Numbered from the stretch's first letter, positions 7,872-18,600 are shown. The stretch is DNA of 64,000 bases from M3007 sp044230315 (GCA_044230315.1 JBGARJ010000017.1:1-64000), one strand, 5' to 3'. Numbers and translations: made by a program. Notes: generated by a model not told the origin, from the sequence alone.

Positions 7872-10499
7872 TCAACGATTTTCCCAGCCCGGCGGAAAGT
7901 GTTTGGCCATCAGGGCTTTGAAGCGTTTGGTGTTTTTGATTTTTGAAAAAAGCGGTTCTTCGAGGATCGGCTCCGGGCGCGGATACCAGCGGTCGAGCGC
8001 TTTTTCGAGGTAGTCGAGCGCGGCGGTTTTATCGCCCTTCTTGGCGGCGTAGCGGGCGAGCCCATAGTGGCCGAAATAACCCAGTGGCAGGCTTTCGACG
8101 GCTGCGGTATAGTGTGCAAATGCCTCCGCATCCCGGTTGTGGCGCAACAGAAAATCGCCATACACGGCGTGGGTATGTTGCAGTGCAAGCGCCCGGTTTT
8201 CGGCCCTTTGTTTCAGGCTTACATGATTAATCGCTTCCTGGAAAAGACTGTCGGCTTTGGACAAATCTCCTTTCCGATCTTCTATTTCGGCAAGCCAGGT
8301 TCTGAGTCCGCCGTCCGGTTCAACCGTATTCGGATCAGTGATCATCTTTTCAAACGTATTTTGAGCTGCCCCCCCTTTTCCTGCTTTAAATTGAATGACG
8401 GCTTCCGCCCAGTCGGCCCAGGTATTCGGGCCATCATAATCCTGTATGTTTCGCACCTGGCCAAGGTAATCCCGGGCCTTGTCGAGCTGTCCGGTGTCTA
8501 TAAAATACAGGACCAACCACACGAGGATCACCTGTTTTTCCACAACGTCGTAAGCAGGATCGTCCAATAGTTTTTGATAAAAAGCCAGTCCCTCGTGCGC
8601 CCGGCGGGTGTTCAGCAGCAGAAAGCCATAGAATTGCCAGGCCCAGTTGCCATAACCCGGTTCGAGTTCCCATGATTTTCGATAGTACGTCTCGGCATTG
8701 CCGTAATCCAGCTGCCAGATGTGGGTGGTGCCCATGGTGCCCCAGGCGTTGAACAGGTCGGGGCGGAGGGCCAGCATCTTCAGGCAAATCGTATCGGCCT
8801 CGGCGTAGCGTCCCTGCCATTGCCGGAGGAAGGCCAGTCGTTCGAGCAGGACGTAGGATTCGGGTTTCCGTTCGAGAGCCTTCATCGTCCAGGTATTGGA
8901 CGTCTCCGAGTCGTCGTGGATGGCGTGGTATTCCCAGGCGATGAGCAGATACGGGAGGAGCCAGTTGGGGGTGAGTTCGATGGCTTTGGAGCAATACCGA
9001 ACCAGCGAATCGGTGCTACCGGGGTCGATGTTGACATACAACTGCCCCAGGGCATGGTACACGTAGGCCGCTTCGGGATCCAGTTGGGCTGCTTCGAGGA
9101 GCAGGGCTTTTGTCTGTGCGCGCAAGGAATCCCGTACCGTTTTTCGGGCTTCGTTTTCGACAACCGTTTTCATCAGGAGGTAGGCTTCGAAATAGCGTTT
9201 TTTGCACAGCAGCGAGGCGTACATGTAGTGTTTTTCGCCGAGCAATTCGATCGACCGTTGCAGATAGGCGGGATATTGGGCGTATTTCTCCGGGTGGCTG
9301 TTCCAGTGGTTCACCTCGTAGGGGTCGTCGGCAAGCAGGGCATTGAGGGCCTGTTGCACCTCGTCCTGCAAAGCCACGGCCAGGTTGCGGCGCATGGTTC
9401 CGTAGAGCGGCTTGAGGCTTTCCTTTTGCGCCAGTTGGAGGTACAAATCGTTGGCGCTTGGTCGGCCGTCGGCCGATTGCAGGAGATCGCCGTTGGCCAG
9501 GGCGGTTTCGAACGCCCGGTACAGCGCCAGCGTGAGCGAGTCGGAGGCGCCGAGGTAGGCGTCGGCAAAGCCTCTGGAGCCGGTGGCGGCAATTTGTGAC
9601 GGCTGGCCCGCCTTTGCTTTTTGCAGGGCGGAAAGGGCGGCTGCATCTACGAGTGATATGATAGCCTGCCGGTCGCCGACGGTCATCGGCAGTTGCGGGT
9701 GGGGATCGGTTTCGGCCGACACGTGGTCTTCGAGGTAACGGCCAATTTCAAACAAGCTGACTGCGCCGTCGTCGTTTTTGTCGGCCAGCCCGGTCAGCCC
9801 ATCCACGAGGTGGTAGGAGAACACGCCGCGGCCGCCGCCCCACTGCGCGCCTTCGAGGGCGAACTCGTTGGGTTGGCAGGACATGATCTTGACCTCGTTG
9901 GCAAATTGCCGGCCCAGCAACTGCGCGGTGGCTTGTGTGCCGCCGAAATCGCTGCCCGCCAGTTTGCCGGCGTGGCAGGCGTCGGTGATGACCACCACGC
10001 GGGCTTTTTTGTCGATCGAAATCGTGGAAACAACGTCCTGCAAATAGGGGATTGAATAAGCCCCCGCTTTGTAGTTGGTCGGCGGCGTATCCCATTCGAG
10101 CAGGAAACCGAACTGGTTGCGGGTCTTGGTTTCCACGTCGCCATGGCCGGAAAAGTAAATGATAGCCAGATCGCCTTCGTTGCTTTTTTCAATAAGCCAG
10201 TCGAGCACCGCCGTGAAGCGGGCGAAGGTGGCTTTTTCGTTGGTGAGCAATTCAATGTTTTCGGCCGGCACGCTGCCGCCCGCCGGACTTTGCAGCCAAT
10301 CGGCAAAGGCCTGGGCATCCCGGTCGGCGTACAGCAGGTCGGGGATTTCCGGCGACTGGTAGTCGGAAATGCCGACGACCACGGCTCTTGTCGCGTGCGG
10401 AACCTGTAGTGCCGGTTGCGGAAAGGGGGTCACGCCTTTCTCTTGAGCGGCGAGGGTAAGCACCGAAAAAATGTTAATGGCTAGAAACAGGTGTTTCAT
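7872..10499 (-). CDS. Exported caspase-TPR protein, paralogue D
   Basis: 875 residues using the ATG at 10499, which begins the signal peptide MKHLFLAINIFSVLTLAAQ; the longer frame from 10547 would add a charged, non-signal leader. Mature start EKGVTPFPQ. Caspase dyad His119 (YFSGHGD) and Cys175 (TDACHAGK). Canonical EF-hand-like loop DKNDDGAVSLFE. Linker RRNLAVALQDEVQQ with DPYEVNHW, then TPR helices and tail FPPGWENR. Upstream lies an 870-base gap holding a decayed toxin-antitoxin pair in the opposite direction, so D may have its own promoter there and lead the D-C-B-A run. Substrate unknown. Confidence 0.93.
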   Translation of the reverse strand: MKHLFLAINIFSVLTLAAQEKGVTPFPQPALQVPHATRAVVVGISDYQSPEIPDLLYADRDAQAFADWLQSPAGGSVPAENIELLTNEKATFARFTAVLDWLIEKSNEGDLAIIYFSGHGDVETKTRNQFGFLLEWDTPPTNYKAGAYSIPYLQDVVSTISIDKKARVVVITDACHAGKLAGSDFGGTQATAQLLGRQFANEVKIMSCQPNEFALEGAQWGGGRGVFSYHLVDGLTGLADKNDDGAVSLFEIGRYLEDHVSAETDPHPQLPMTVGDRQAIISLVDAAALSALQKAKAGQPSQIAATGSRGFADAYLGASDSLTLALYRAFETALANGDLLQSADGRPSANDLYLQLAQKESLKPLYGTMRRNLAVALQDEVQQALNALLADDPYEVNHWNSHPEKYAQYPAYLQRSIELLGEKHYMYASLLCKKRYFEAYLLMKTVVENEARKTVRDSLRAQTKALLLEAAQLDPEAAYVYHALGQLYVNIDPGSTDSLVRYCSKAIELTPNWLLPYLLIAWEYHAIHDDSETSNTWTMKALERKPESYVLLERLAFLRQWQGRYAEADTICLKMLALRPDLFNAWGTMGTTHIWQLDYGNAETYYRKSWELEPGYGNWAWQFYGFLLLNTRRAHEGLAFYQKLLDDPAYDVVEKQVILVWLVLYFIDTGQLDKARDYLGQVRNIQDYDGPNTWADWAEAVIQFKAGKGGAAQNTFEKMITDPNTVEPDGGLRTWLAEIEDRKGDLSKADSLFQEAINHVSLKQRAENRALALQHTHAVYGDFLLRHNRDAEAFAHYTAAVESLPLGYFGHYGLARYAAKKGDKTAALDYLEKALDRWYPRPEPILEEPLFSKIKNTKRFKALMAKHFPPGWENR

Positions 10500-10590
10500 G
10501 CAGAGAAAAAGATCGTTAAACTTATTGTTGTATTTTTGCTTGCTCACTTTTTACATTTTTTTAGAAAATTTGTCTGCTCAACCTAAGGTC

Positions 10591-10894
10591 ATGCAACCAC
10601 AACTACTGGAAATTTCGCGAGCCATAGAACCGGTGCTGCGTAAATATGCCATCATAAGAGCCAGCCTTTTCGGTTCTTTTGCCGACGGTACGGCAACAGC
10701 GAACAGTGACGTTGATCTCCTGATAGGAACTGTCCACACCCATCGGGCTGCTTGAATTCATCCACATCAAGCACGAACTGGAAGACCTGCTCGGTAGAAA
10801 AGTGGACTTGGTAGAATTTAAAGCCATAAAACCTTCTCTAAAAAATCTTATCCTCCACTCGGCAATCCCCATTTATGGCAAAGAGGCAGCCTAA
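10591..10894 (+). pseudogene. mntA: MNT-type nucleotidyltransferase antitoxin, frameshifted
   Basis: From ATG 10591 the product has the minimal nucleotidyltransferase signature (ASLFGSFADGTA and SDVDLLI). Near base 10726 the frame breaks: the original frame reaches a stop at about 10753, while the +1 frame reads on (ELSTPIGLLEF, then KVDLVEFKAIKP) to a stop at 10892-10894. One extra base explains this. The restored protein would be about 100 residues, normal for MntA antitoxins, which adenylylate the partner HEPN toxin. The stop overlaps the start of the HEPN gene by 20 bases, the usual operon layout. A sequencing error could mimic the frameshift, but the partner is also broken. Confidence 0.8.
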
Positions 10895-11222
10895 TGTTTA
10901 TCTCGAAGATATCTTGGAAAGCATCGAAATCATCGAAGGCTTTGTGCGTGGAGTCACTCAGCCTGCATTCGAAGCCAACCTCGAGAAACAAGACGCCGTT
11001 ATCCGCAGGCTTGCCATCATTGGCGAAGCCGTTAAAAACGTTCCCGACGATATCAGGACCAAATATCCTTAAGTCCCTTGGCGAGATGCCGCCGGACTAC
11101 GGGACGTAGTCGTTCACGAGTATTTCGGTGTCTCTTTGGGCGTCATCCGGGGCGTTGCCATTCGCGAACTTCCGTTACTCAAAGAACAAATTCGACACAT
11201 TCAGGAGGAGTTGAATCATTAG
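10875..11222 (+). pseudogene. hepT: HEPN-domain toxin (HepT/DUF86), interrupted by an in-frame stop
   Basis: ATG 10875 opens MAKRQPNVYLEDILESIEII, typical of HepT. A TAA at 11070-11072 interrupts the frame after DIRTKYP. The same frame resumes with VPWRDAAGLRD and VVVHEYFGVSL to the true stop at 11220-11222, giving a normal length of about 115 residues. A GAA-to-TAA change would explain the stop. The RNase motif (R-x4-H-x-Y; here RDVVVHEY) lies after the stop, so the truncated product should be inactive. This remnant is oriented opposite to the flanking caspase genes. Confidence 0.85.
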
Positions 11223-11369
11223 TCTTTTACTTTCACCCAATAATATGCTCGCTCCAAATCCCTTTATTTTGCCTCCTTCCGCGAAGCTTCAAAATCGCCA
11301 CCTTACAGCACACAACTGTTAACCGGTACCTTTCCCCAGATAATGTTGGCTGTTGTGACCAGTTGGGGC

Positions 11370-14015
11370 TTAGCGCTTTTCCCAGCCCGGCGGGAAGTTT
11401 TTCGCCATCATCGCTTTAAAGCGTTTGGTGTTGCGGATTTTTCCAAACAAAGGTTCTTCATAGAGCGGCTGCGGAATGGGATAATACCGATCCAGCGAGT
11501 GCTCCAGCCAATTCAGGGCTTCGGTTTTATGGCCTTTTTTGGCCTCCAGCAGAGACCTGCCGTAGGGGGCGAAATAGCCGTTGGGATACACTTCTTCCGT
11601 TTTTTCAAAGGCGTGCAACGCTTCGGTATCGCGGTTTTGCGCCAGCAGGAACTGGCCGTAGAGAAACCAGGCTTCCTCCCAGGCGTAGTTGGCGCTGTTG
11701 CCCCCAAAATACGAAGTGGCTTTTTTGAAGTATGTCTCCGCATCGGCAGGGTGGTTTTGAGCGGCCTTGACGCAGCCGAGCAGCGCCCACTGCAGAATCC
11801 AACTGTCATTAGTCGTCTTGTCAATGGTGAGGACATATCGCAGCGTTTTTTCGGCTTCGTCGAAATGACCTTGCAGGAGTTGCATCCGGCCTTTGGCAGT
11901 TTCGGAAATAACCCAGGCGGATGAATCGCTGATTTCCTCTGATTTTCGAATGCATTCGGCGGCACGGTCAAAGTCCCGCAGTTGTACGTACACCTCGGCA
12001 AGCAGCATTTGATGGTAACTTTTCAATTCATTGCTCAAATCTTCCCGCCGGATCGCTTCTTCCAAACAGGTTATGGCTTCCTGCTGCCGGCGGTTTTTGA
12101 GCATCAATGAGACCGGGCAGAAGGGTCGTTCCGGGATATTCAATTGAAGGGCTGCCTTGGCGTCCAACGCTTTGCCTTTTTGAAAAAACGGTGCTGCCTC
12201 CTCCACCTTTCCCTGCAAAAAAAACAGGGTGTGCCCCATTGTGAAATAGGCATTAGGCAAGTCGGGGCGCAGGGCGATCAATTTCCGGCAAATGGCGTTT
12301 GCCTCTTCCGGCCGGTGCTGGTATTGCCGCAGCCAGGAGATTTCCTGAAGCAACAAATACGAGGTGGAATCGAGTGCGTATGCTTTCATCAACCACGTTT
12401 CGGTGCTGTCCAGTTCGCCTAACCAATTGAGGTAAACTTCCGCGATGTTGATATAGGGCTGTTTCCAGTTTGGGGCGAATTCGACGGCTTTTTTCAGCCA
12501 GACCAGATTTTTTTCGGCCTGCGCGTAGTCGCCCATTTTTTCGACCAAGCTGCCGATGCTGTAATAGGCGTAGGCCGCTCCGGGCTCGTATTCGAGGCAT
12601 TTCAGAAAAGCCTTTTTTGCTTCCTGGCGGAACGAGTCGCGCACTGCAGGGCTGTCGGCAATGGCTCCGACGTTGAAGTACAGGTTGTAGCCCTCGAAAT
12701 AGAGTTTTTTGGCCATCAGCGAGCGGTAGAGGTAGTTGCTTTCGCCAATGAGTTCGAGGGTGCGCTGGAGGTAAAGGGGGTATAGTTTGTATTTCGCGGG
12801 GTTGAGCGCCCAGGCATTTATTTCAAAGGGGTCGTCGGAGAGAATGGCGTTGAGGGCCTGCTGCGCATCGTCGGCGAGGGCGGCGGCGAAATTGCGGCGC
12901 ATCAGTCCGGCGAGCGGCTTGAAGGTTTCGTTTATGATGAGCTTGGTGTAAAAAAAATCGGCGCAGGCAGTTGCCGGTTCAAGTAGATTGCCCGTAGCCA
13001 GGGCGTTTTTGAAGGACAAATATTGCTGTCGCTCAGCGGAATCGGCACGGGCCAGCACCTCGTCTTCCAGGCCTTTTAAGACGATCGGGCGGAGGTCGCC
13101 GGGCGCCGTCTTGTGCTCGCGCAGGGCTGCGAGGGTGGGTGCGTCTACGCGGGCGAGGGTGGCATTGCGGTCGCCCGTGGTGAACGGGGTTTGCGGCTGT
13201 GGCGCCGTTTCGGGCGGCACCACGTCACCGAGGTAGCGGTCCATTTCACCGAGGCTAACCATGCCGTCGGTGTTCTTGTCGGCCAGTCCCGTGAGCCCTT
13301 CTATGAGGTGAAAACTGAAGGCGCCGCGTCCGCCACCCCATTGCTCGCCCTCGATGCTGAATTCGTTGGGCTGGCAGGAAAGTACTTTCACCTCGTTGGC
13401 AAACTGGCGGGAAAGCGATTGGGCGGTGGCTTGCCCGCCGCCGATGGCCGAGCCGGCGAGTTTGCCGGAATGACAAGCGTCGAGGAAGAGCTCGACACGC
13501 ACTTTCATATCTATCGAGAGCGTGGAGACGATGTTTTGCAGATAATTGAGCGGATAAGCCGACGCAATATAAATGGCCGCCTGGGTATTCCAGGTGAGTA
13601 GATAGCCCCATTGGTCGCGCATTTTTTTGGAGTCGAGATCGCCGTGGCCACTGAAATAAATGACCGCCACATCGCCTTCCTGCGAGGTTTCAAGCAGCCA
13701 GTTGAGCGCGAGGCCAACCTGTGCGACGGTGGCTTTTTCATTGGTCAACAGTTGGATATTGTCTGCCGGGACGCTGCCGCCAGCCTTGCTTTGCAGCCAA
13801 GCGGCAAAAGCACGGGCGTCGCGGTCGGCGAATTGCAGGTCGGGGATGGCGGGGTCGTGATAGTCGGAAATACCGACGACCACCGCCCTTATCGAGTTCG
13901 AAGTTTGAAGTTCGAAGTTCGAAGATGTTGCGATGGGAGTAACGCCTTTCGGCTCCTGGGCGGAAAGCCCAAGGCGCAACGAGAGGAAGAGGAGGAATAA
14001 ATACCTGGTTTTCAT
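11370..14015 (-). CDS. Exported caspase-TPR protein, paralogue E
   Basis: 881 residues from the start at 14015, which gives signal peptide MKTRYLFLLFLSLRLGLSAQ; the frame is open to 14108 but the extra residues look like translated intergenic repeat. Mature start EPKGVTPIA, then a hinge (SSNFELQTSNS) encoded by a TTCGAA-rich simple repeat. Caspase dyad His124 (YFSGHGD) and Cys181 (LDACHSGK). EF-hand-like loop DKNTDGMVSLGE. Linker RRNFAAALADDAQQ, TPR helices, tail FPPGWEKR. SusD1 ends 111 bases upstream on the same strand, with a 20-base inverted repeat in between, so cotranscription with the SusC1/SusD1 operon is possible but not certain. Confidence 0.92.
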   Translation of the reverse strand: MKTRYLFLLFLSLRLGLSAQEPKGVTPIATSSNFELQTSNSIRAVVVGISDYHDPAIPDLQFADRDARAFAAWLQSKAGGSVPADNIQLLTNEKATVAQVGLALNWLLETSQEGDVAVIYFSGHGDLDSKKMRDQWGYLLTWNTQAAIYIASAYPLNYLQNIVSTLSIDMKVRVELFLDACHSGKLAGSAIGGGQATAQSLSRQFANEVKVLSCQPNEFSIEGEQWGGGRGAFSFHLIEGLTGLADKNTDGMVSLGEMDRYLGDVVPPETAPQPQTPFTTGDRNATLARVDAPTLAALREHKTAPGDLRPIVLKGLEDEVLARADSAERQQYLSFKNALATGNLLEPATACADFFYTKLIINETFKPLAGLMRRNFAAALADDAQQALNAILSDDPFEINAWALNPAKYKLYPLYLQRTLELIGESNYLYRSLMAKKLYFEGYNLYFNVGAIADSPAVRDSFRQEAKKAFLKCLEYEPGAAYAYYSIGSLVEKMGDYAQAEKNLVWLKKAVEFAPNWKQPYINIAEVYLNWLGELDSTETWLMKAYALDSTSYLLLQEISWLRQYQHRPEEANAICRKLIALRPDLPNAYFTMGHTLFFLQGKVEEAAPFFQKGKALDAKAALQLNIPERPFCPVSLMLKNRRQQEAITCLEEAIRREDLSNELKSYHQMLLAEVYVQLRDFDRAAECIRKSEEISDSSAWVISETAKGRMQLLQGHFDEAEKTLRYVLTIDKTTNDSWILQWALLGCVKAAQNHPADAETYFKKATSYFGGNSANYAWEEAWFLYGQFLLAQNRDTEALHAFEKTEEVYPNGYFAPYGRSLLEAKKGHKTEALNWLEHSLDRYYPIPQPLYEEPLFGKIRNTKRFKAMMAKNFPPGWEKR

Positions 14016-14030
14016 ACAATTAGATTTTTT

Positions 14031-14103
14031 ACCTGGACATTGAACATTCCTTGTGGATATTTTTAATTTCCAATACCCACCGGGGAATATCCAATGTCCA
14101 GGT
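14031..14103. repeat. 20-base inverted repeat upstream of caspase E
   Basis: The arms 14031-14050 and 14084-14103 match at 18 of 20 positions as an inverted repeat, separated by 33 bases. On the minus strand the hairpin is followed by A residues rather than T residues, so it is not a standard intrinsic terminator for the SusC1/SusD1 operon. The arm sequence (ACCTGGACATTG...) looks like a dispersed intergenic palindrome. Confidence 0.6.
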
Positions 14104-14126
14104 GCCATACCGCTTCAGTAACCCGT

Positions 14127-15578
14127 TTACTTCGCCCACCACATTTTATCCCCATAAATCTCCTGCCCGGCGGGAATATGCTGCCGTGCCCGCGCGGCGC
14201 TGAGGTTGGCATTGTTGGTCGCCTCTTCGATCAGCGGGTAACCGTAGCGGTGTGGCACGCCGAATCCTTTGAAACTCGGCTTCACATTGTGGACTTCCTG
14301 GATGGCTAAGGGATAGCCGGTCCGCCGGAATTCGGTGTACGCTTCATTTTCGTTGAGCAACAGCGCGATCCAGCGCTGGGTGCCGATGGCTTCCTGATGG
14401 TTGGCCTGCCAGGCAGTTTCGGCAGCCAACGTGCTTTCCGGCGTGGGCGCCGTGCCATACATCGCCATGGCGGCGGCGATGCCATCGAGGTAGGCCTGCT
14501 TGTCGTCGAACACTTCGGCTTTGATAAACAGCAATTCCGGGTAGATGAGGATGGACATGGGCAGTGTCGGGTTGCTCAAAAAGATGGCGCTAAACGTGCT
14601 GCGCTCATTCAGGGGGATCACGCCGCCCGGGTCGAAAGCGGAACCGTTCACTACACCCACGTATTCGCCGTTGGCATTCGGGTCGAAAAAAACGGACAAC
14701 CGGGGGTCGTCGCTGTTTTTCAGGATATCCACGAAGGTCGAACTGGGTGCGATATAGTACGGCGCATACACATTAAACTGGTAGAACGGCGCGGTGTACG
14801 GCAGTATGCCAACGGGTGTCAATGATGCATTGTCGTCGTTGCTTTCAAACACCGGATAGGTAACAGGATCGTTCAGCAGGGCGACCAGGTCCTGCCTGGC
14901 CTGGTTGTCGAGGTGCTTGTAGCGGTTGAGCAAACGGGCCCGCAAGGTGTTGGCCAGTTTTTTCCACTTCAGTATGTCACCCTCATACAGCACGTCGCCA
15001 CGGCCGAGATCGTCGGCGCCCGGAACGAACTCGGCAGCCGCTTGCTTCAGCTGGTTTGTCAGGTCCTTATAGACGGCCTCCTGGGTGTCGTACACCGGTT
15101 GCACGTACCGGCTCACCTGATTAGCCTGTGAATACGGAATGTCGCCGTACAAGTCGGCCTGTATGCTCAGCAGGTAAGCCCGCATGACCCTGGCCGCTGC
15201 GCGCATGTTGGGGCCGTTGTCGGGGTCTTCTATGATCGTTTGCAGGTCGGCTAACGGGCCGGTATACATTTGTCGCCATTGGCCTTCGAGCACCGTCAGG
15301 GAGTACTGGTAAATATCCCACCCGTATATGTTTACCGTTTCCGAAAAATGCTGGGCCCAATACCCTGCCGGGAGGATGCTGTACGCCCCAAAAGCGCCGT
15401 AGTACAAGCCGAGCGCTTCGTAGAAGCCATTCGAAATACCGGACAGGAGCAGGTTAGTGGCAGGGATTTTTTCAGGGGCATTGGGGTTGGTGTTGGTGTC
15501 TTCAAAGTTTTTGGTACAGGCCGCCGGAAATAAAAAAACCGCGAGCAGGCATATTTTCAGCAAAGGCATATTTTTCAT
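14127..15578 (-). CDS. SusD-like outer-membrane lipoprotein 1
   Basis: 483 residues. Lipoprotein signal with lipobox LFPAAC at about residue 21, followed by TKNFEDTNTNPNAPEKIPATN, typical of the SusD-like family that binds substrate on the cell surface. Helical SusD/TPR-like body, including AARVMRAYLLSIQADLYGDIPYSQA. It is preceded 32 bases upstream by the SusC partner on the same strand, so the two form a standard SusC-SusD transport complex. The substrate cannot be inferred: no glycoside hydrolase or peptidase of obvious specificity is encoded beside it, only a caspase-TPR gene downstream. Confidence 0.92.
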   Translation of the reverse strand: MKNMPLLKICLLAVFLFPAACTKNFEDTNTNPNAPEKIPATNLLLSGISNGFYEALGLYYGAFGAYSILPAGYWAQHFSETVNIYGWDIYQYSLTVLEGQWRQMYTGPLADLQTIIEDPDNGPNMRAAARVMRAYLLSIQADLYGDIPYSQANQVSRYVQPVYDTQEAVYKDLTNQLKQAAAEFVPGADDLGRGDVLYEGDILKWKKLANTLRARLLNRYKHLDNQARQDLVALLNDPVTYPVFESNDDNASLTPVGILPYTAPFYQFNVYAPYYIAPSSTFVDILKNSDDPRLSVFFDPNANGEYVGVVNGSAFDPGGVIPLNERSTFSAIFLSNPTLPMSILIYPELLFIKAEVFDDKQAYLDGIAAAMAMYGTAPTPESTLAAETAWQANHQEAIGTQRWIALLLNENEAYTEFRRTGYPLAIQEVHNVKPSFKGFGVPHRYGYPLIEEATNNANLSAARARQHIPAGQEIYGDKMWWAK

Positions 15579-15610
15579 AACAAATTGATTTTGAGTTTTC
15601 TGAAATACCT

Positions 15611-18600
15611 TTAAAACGCCGCGCTAACCTGAAAACCAATGGTCCGGCTGGCCGGGTATTGGTTCACCTCGAAGCCCTGGTCGGCATTGGCCGGCGTGAA
15701 CTGAAACTCGGGGTCGAAATTCCGTTGGCCGGTGTACAGGAAAAGGGCGTTGCGCACAAAAAGGCCCAGACTCAGGCGCTGCGTGCGGATCTTTTCCGCC
15801 CAGGCTTTGGGCATCGCCCAGGTCAGGTTGATCTCGCGGAGTTTGACAAAATCGCCGTTGAGGATAGAGCGCGAAAAACTGCCGCTGCCGAAGGGGTAAT
15901 ACGCCAGGTTCCACGCTTCGGCGGATACTTTGACGTCGTTGGGGCGGTAGGTGCCGTCGCCGTTGTCGATCACGCCGTCGAAGGCGTATCCGTTGCGGAT
16001 CTCGTCGGCGGTGCGCCGGCCTTCGAGCGTTTCGTCGAGCACGCCCGACATGTGGGCCATGATGTAGGTCCATGACAGGAACTTGTTGCCGAAGCGCCCG
16101 TCGATCAGAAAATCAAGCGTGAAATTCCGGTAGTTCAGCGTGTTGCGGAGGCCGCCGACCCAGCGCGGCGAGATGGTGCCCTGGCGGACGAGGCCGGCGG
16201 GGTCCACCTGCGGAAAGCCTTGATCGAGGATCATTTTCCCGTTGGGCGCGCGCAGGGGCTGTGTCGAGTAGATGACGCCGTACTCTTCGCCTTTACGCGC
16301 CTGCACCAGGCAGCCGCCGTCTTCGCCGATGAGGATAGCATCCACGCCGGCGGGAAGATCGAGCACTTTCGAGCGGTTCCGGGCCCAGTTGACGCTCACA
16401 TCCCAGGAAAAACGGCTGGCCCGGACCGGCGTGCCCGTCAGTTGCACCTCGACGCCGCGGTTTTGTACGGCGCCGGCATTGATGATCCGGGTATTGTAAC
16501 CGGTGGTCGGGCTGGCGTCAACGGGCAGGATCTGATCGCTGGCCCGGCTGTCGTACCAGGAAAAATCAAGGCCGAGGCGTTTGTCGAACGTGAGCAATTC
16601 AAGGCCGGTTTCCACCGAGGTTTTTTGCTCCGGTTTGAGCGCCGAGTTGGGCAATACGTCCGGAAGTGAAAACGAGGGGATATTGTTCCACGGCACATTG
16701 GCGTTGAACACCGGCCGCAAGCGGTACGGGTCGGTATCGTTGCCGACACGGGCCCAGCCGGCGCGCACTTTCAAAAAATTGATGCGGGAGCCCAGTTTCA
16801 GCACATCCGACAATACCAGCCCCACGTTCGCTGAAGGATAAAAATAGGCGTTGGAGTTGGCGGGCAAGGTGCTCGACCAGTCGTTTCGGGCGGTGAAATC
16901 GAGGTAGACCCAGTTAAAAAAACCGGCGGATACCGAACCGTACACCGAATTGATCTCCTTTGCCGAACGGAAGACCGTTTGCTTCGGGTTGCCGTCGGCG
17001 TTCGACACATTGAAGATACCCGGAACGGCAAGGGTGGGTACGTATACGGAGTTTTGCCGCAGTGTCCGGTGCATGCGGTTGGCGCCGGCCGTTGCGACGA
17101 GGGAAAAGTTTTCTCCGACATGCTTTTTCGCCGTCAGCAGGACGTCGGCGTTGCGTTCGTTGACCTCGTAATCGTCCTCTTGAAAAGAACCGTGGGTATA
17201 GATATCCCAGTCGTAATGTTGTTCGTGGTGTTCGCGGTAAAAATCGGTGCTGACCCGGCCCGACACCGTCAGCCAGTCGAACAGGTCGTAAGCAAGGGAG
17301 TAAAAGCCGTTGATCCGGTCGCGGTTCATCGGTTTGAGGTTGTGGTAGATCTCCCAGAAGGGATTGTTGGGATAGCTGTACAGCCAGGTATAGTTCCGGC
17401 CAAACTGGTCTTTGGTGTCCCAATTCGCCCGAAGGTCCAGCCAGTCGACCTGCCGGGCCGACCACAGGGCGGCGAAAATAAAACTGGGATAATAGCCGAT
17501 CGGCGGGCGGTTTTTGCTGTCGGTGCGGACATACAGGATGTTACCGTCGGTGTGGAGTTTTTTAGACAGGTTGGCCCCGAAGGCGAGGTTGAACGAGTTG
17601 CGTTTCAGCTCGGTGTTGGGGATCATGCCTTTTTGGGTGAAGTTGGTGTATGAAAAGCGTGCATGTATGTTTTCTCCCGTTGAGGTTATGGAAATATTAT
17701 TGGAGAAGTCAAGCCCGGTGTCGAGGCTTTTGACAATGCTGTTGGGCTTGGCCGTCCAGGGCAGGTTTTTACCGTTGTACTGGTCGGCGGTGGCGAATTC
17801 GCCCGGCTCGTCCACCACGCCGTCGCCGTTGTTGTCGATGCCGTCCTGTTCGTTGATGCGGGTATCGAAGGCGGGCCCCCAGCTGGCATCGATGCCGTCG
17901 AAGAGGTTGCCGGGTTGCGTGCCGGTACCGTCGATGTAATGGTATTGTTGGCCGCTGCCCTGGCCGTACTGGTCCTGGAGTTGCCAGAAGCGCAGGACGC
18001 CCGTGAAACCGAAGTTGCCGGAGTACGACACGCCCAGGCCTTTCTTGGCCGCGTTTTTACCCGATTTGGTGGTGATGAGCACCACGCCGTTGCCGGCACG
18101 GTTGCCGTAGAGCGCAGCGGCGGCCGGCCCCTTGAGCACGGAGATGCTCTCGATATCGTCGGCGCTGATATCGGACAGGGCGTTGCCGAAATCGACGCCG
18201 CCGTAGCGGCTTTCGGGCGAGAATGCACTGTTGTCGGTGGGTACGCCGTTGACCACGAACAGGGGTTGGTTGTTGCCATTGATGGAGCTGTTGCCCCGGA
18301 TGACCACGCGCGCCGAGGCGCCCACCTGGCTCGCGGCCGAAATGACCTGCACGCCGGCGAGTTTGCCTTGCAGGGTGCTGAGCAGGTTGGGGTCCTGGTT
18401 TTGAGCGAGTTGATCGCCTTTTACTTGCTGGACGGCGTAGCCCAGCGATTTTTTCTCGCGGCTGATGCCGAGGGCCGTCACCACCGTTTCGCGCAGGGTG
18501 ACGCCTTCTTCGAGGGTGATCTCGACCGAGCGCATGCCGGCGCGCACGGTCACCTCGCGGCTGCCGTAGCCGATATGGCTGACCACCAGGACCTGGTCGC

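Noticed and set aside
6128..7921. Long plus-strand open frame opposite caspase C
   Set aside because: Antisense shadow of a gene with an intact catalytic domain; its peptide has no recognisable domain.
10471..10590. N-terminal extension of the MNT gene with a hydrophobic start
   Set aside because: The extension overlaps the 5' end of divergent caspase D and is not part of the nucleotidyltransferase fold; ATG 10591 fits the family length.
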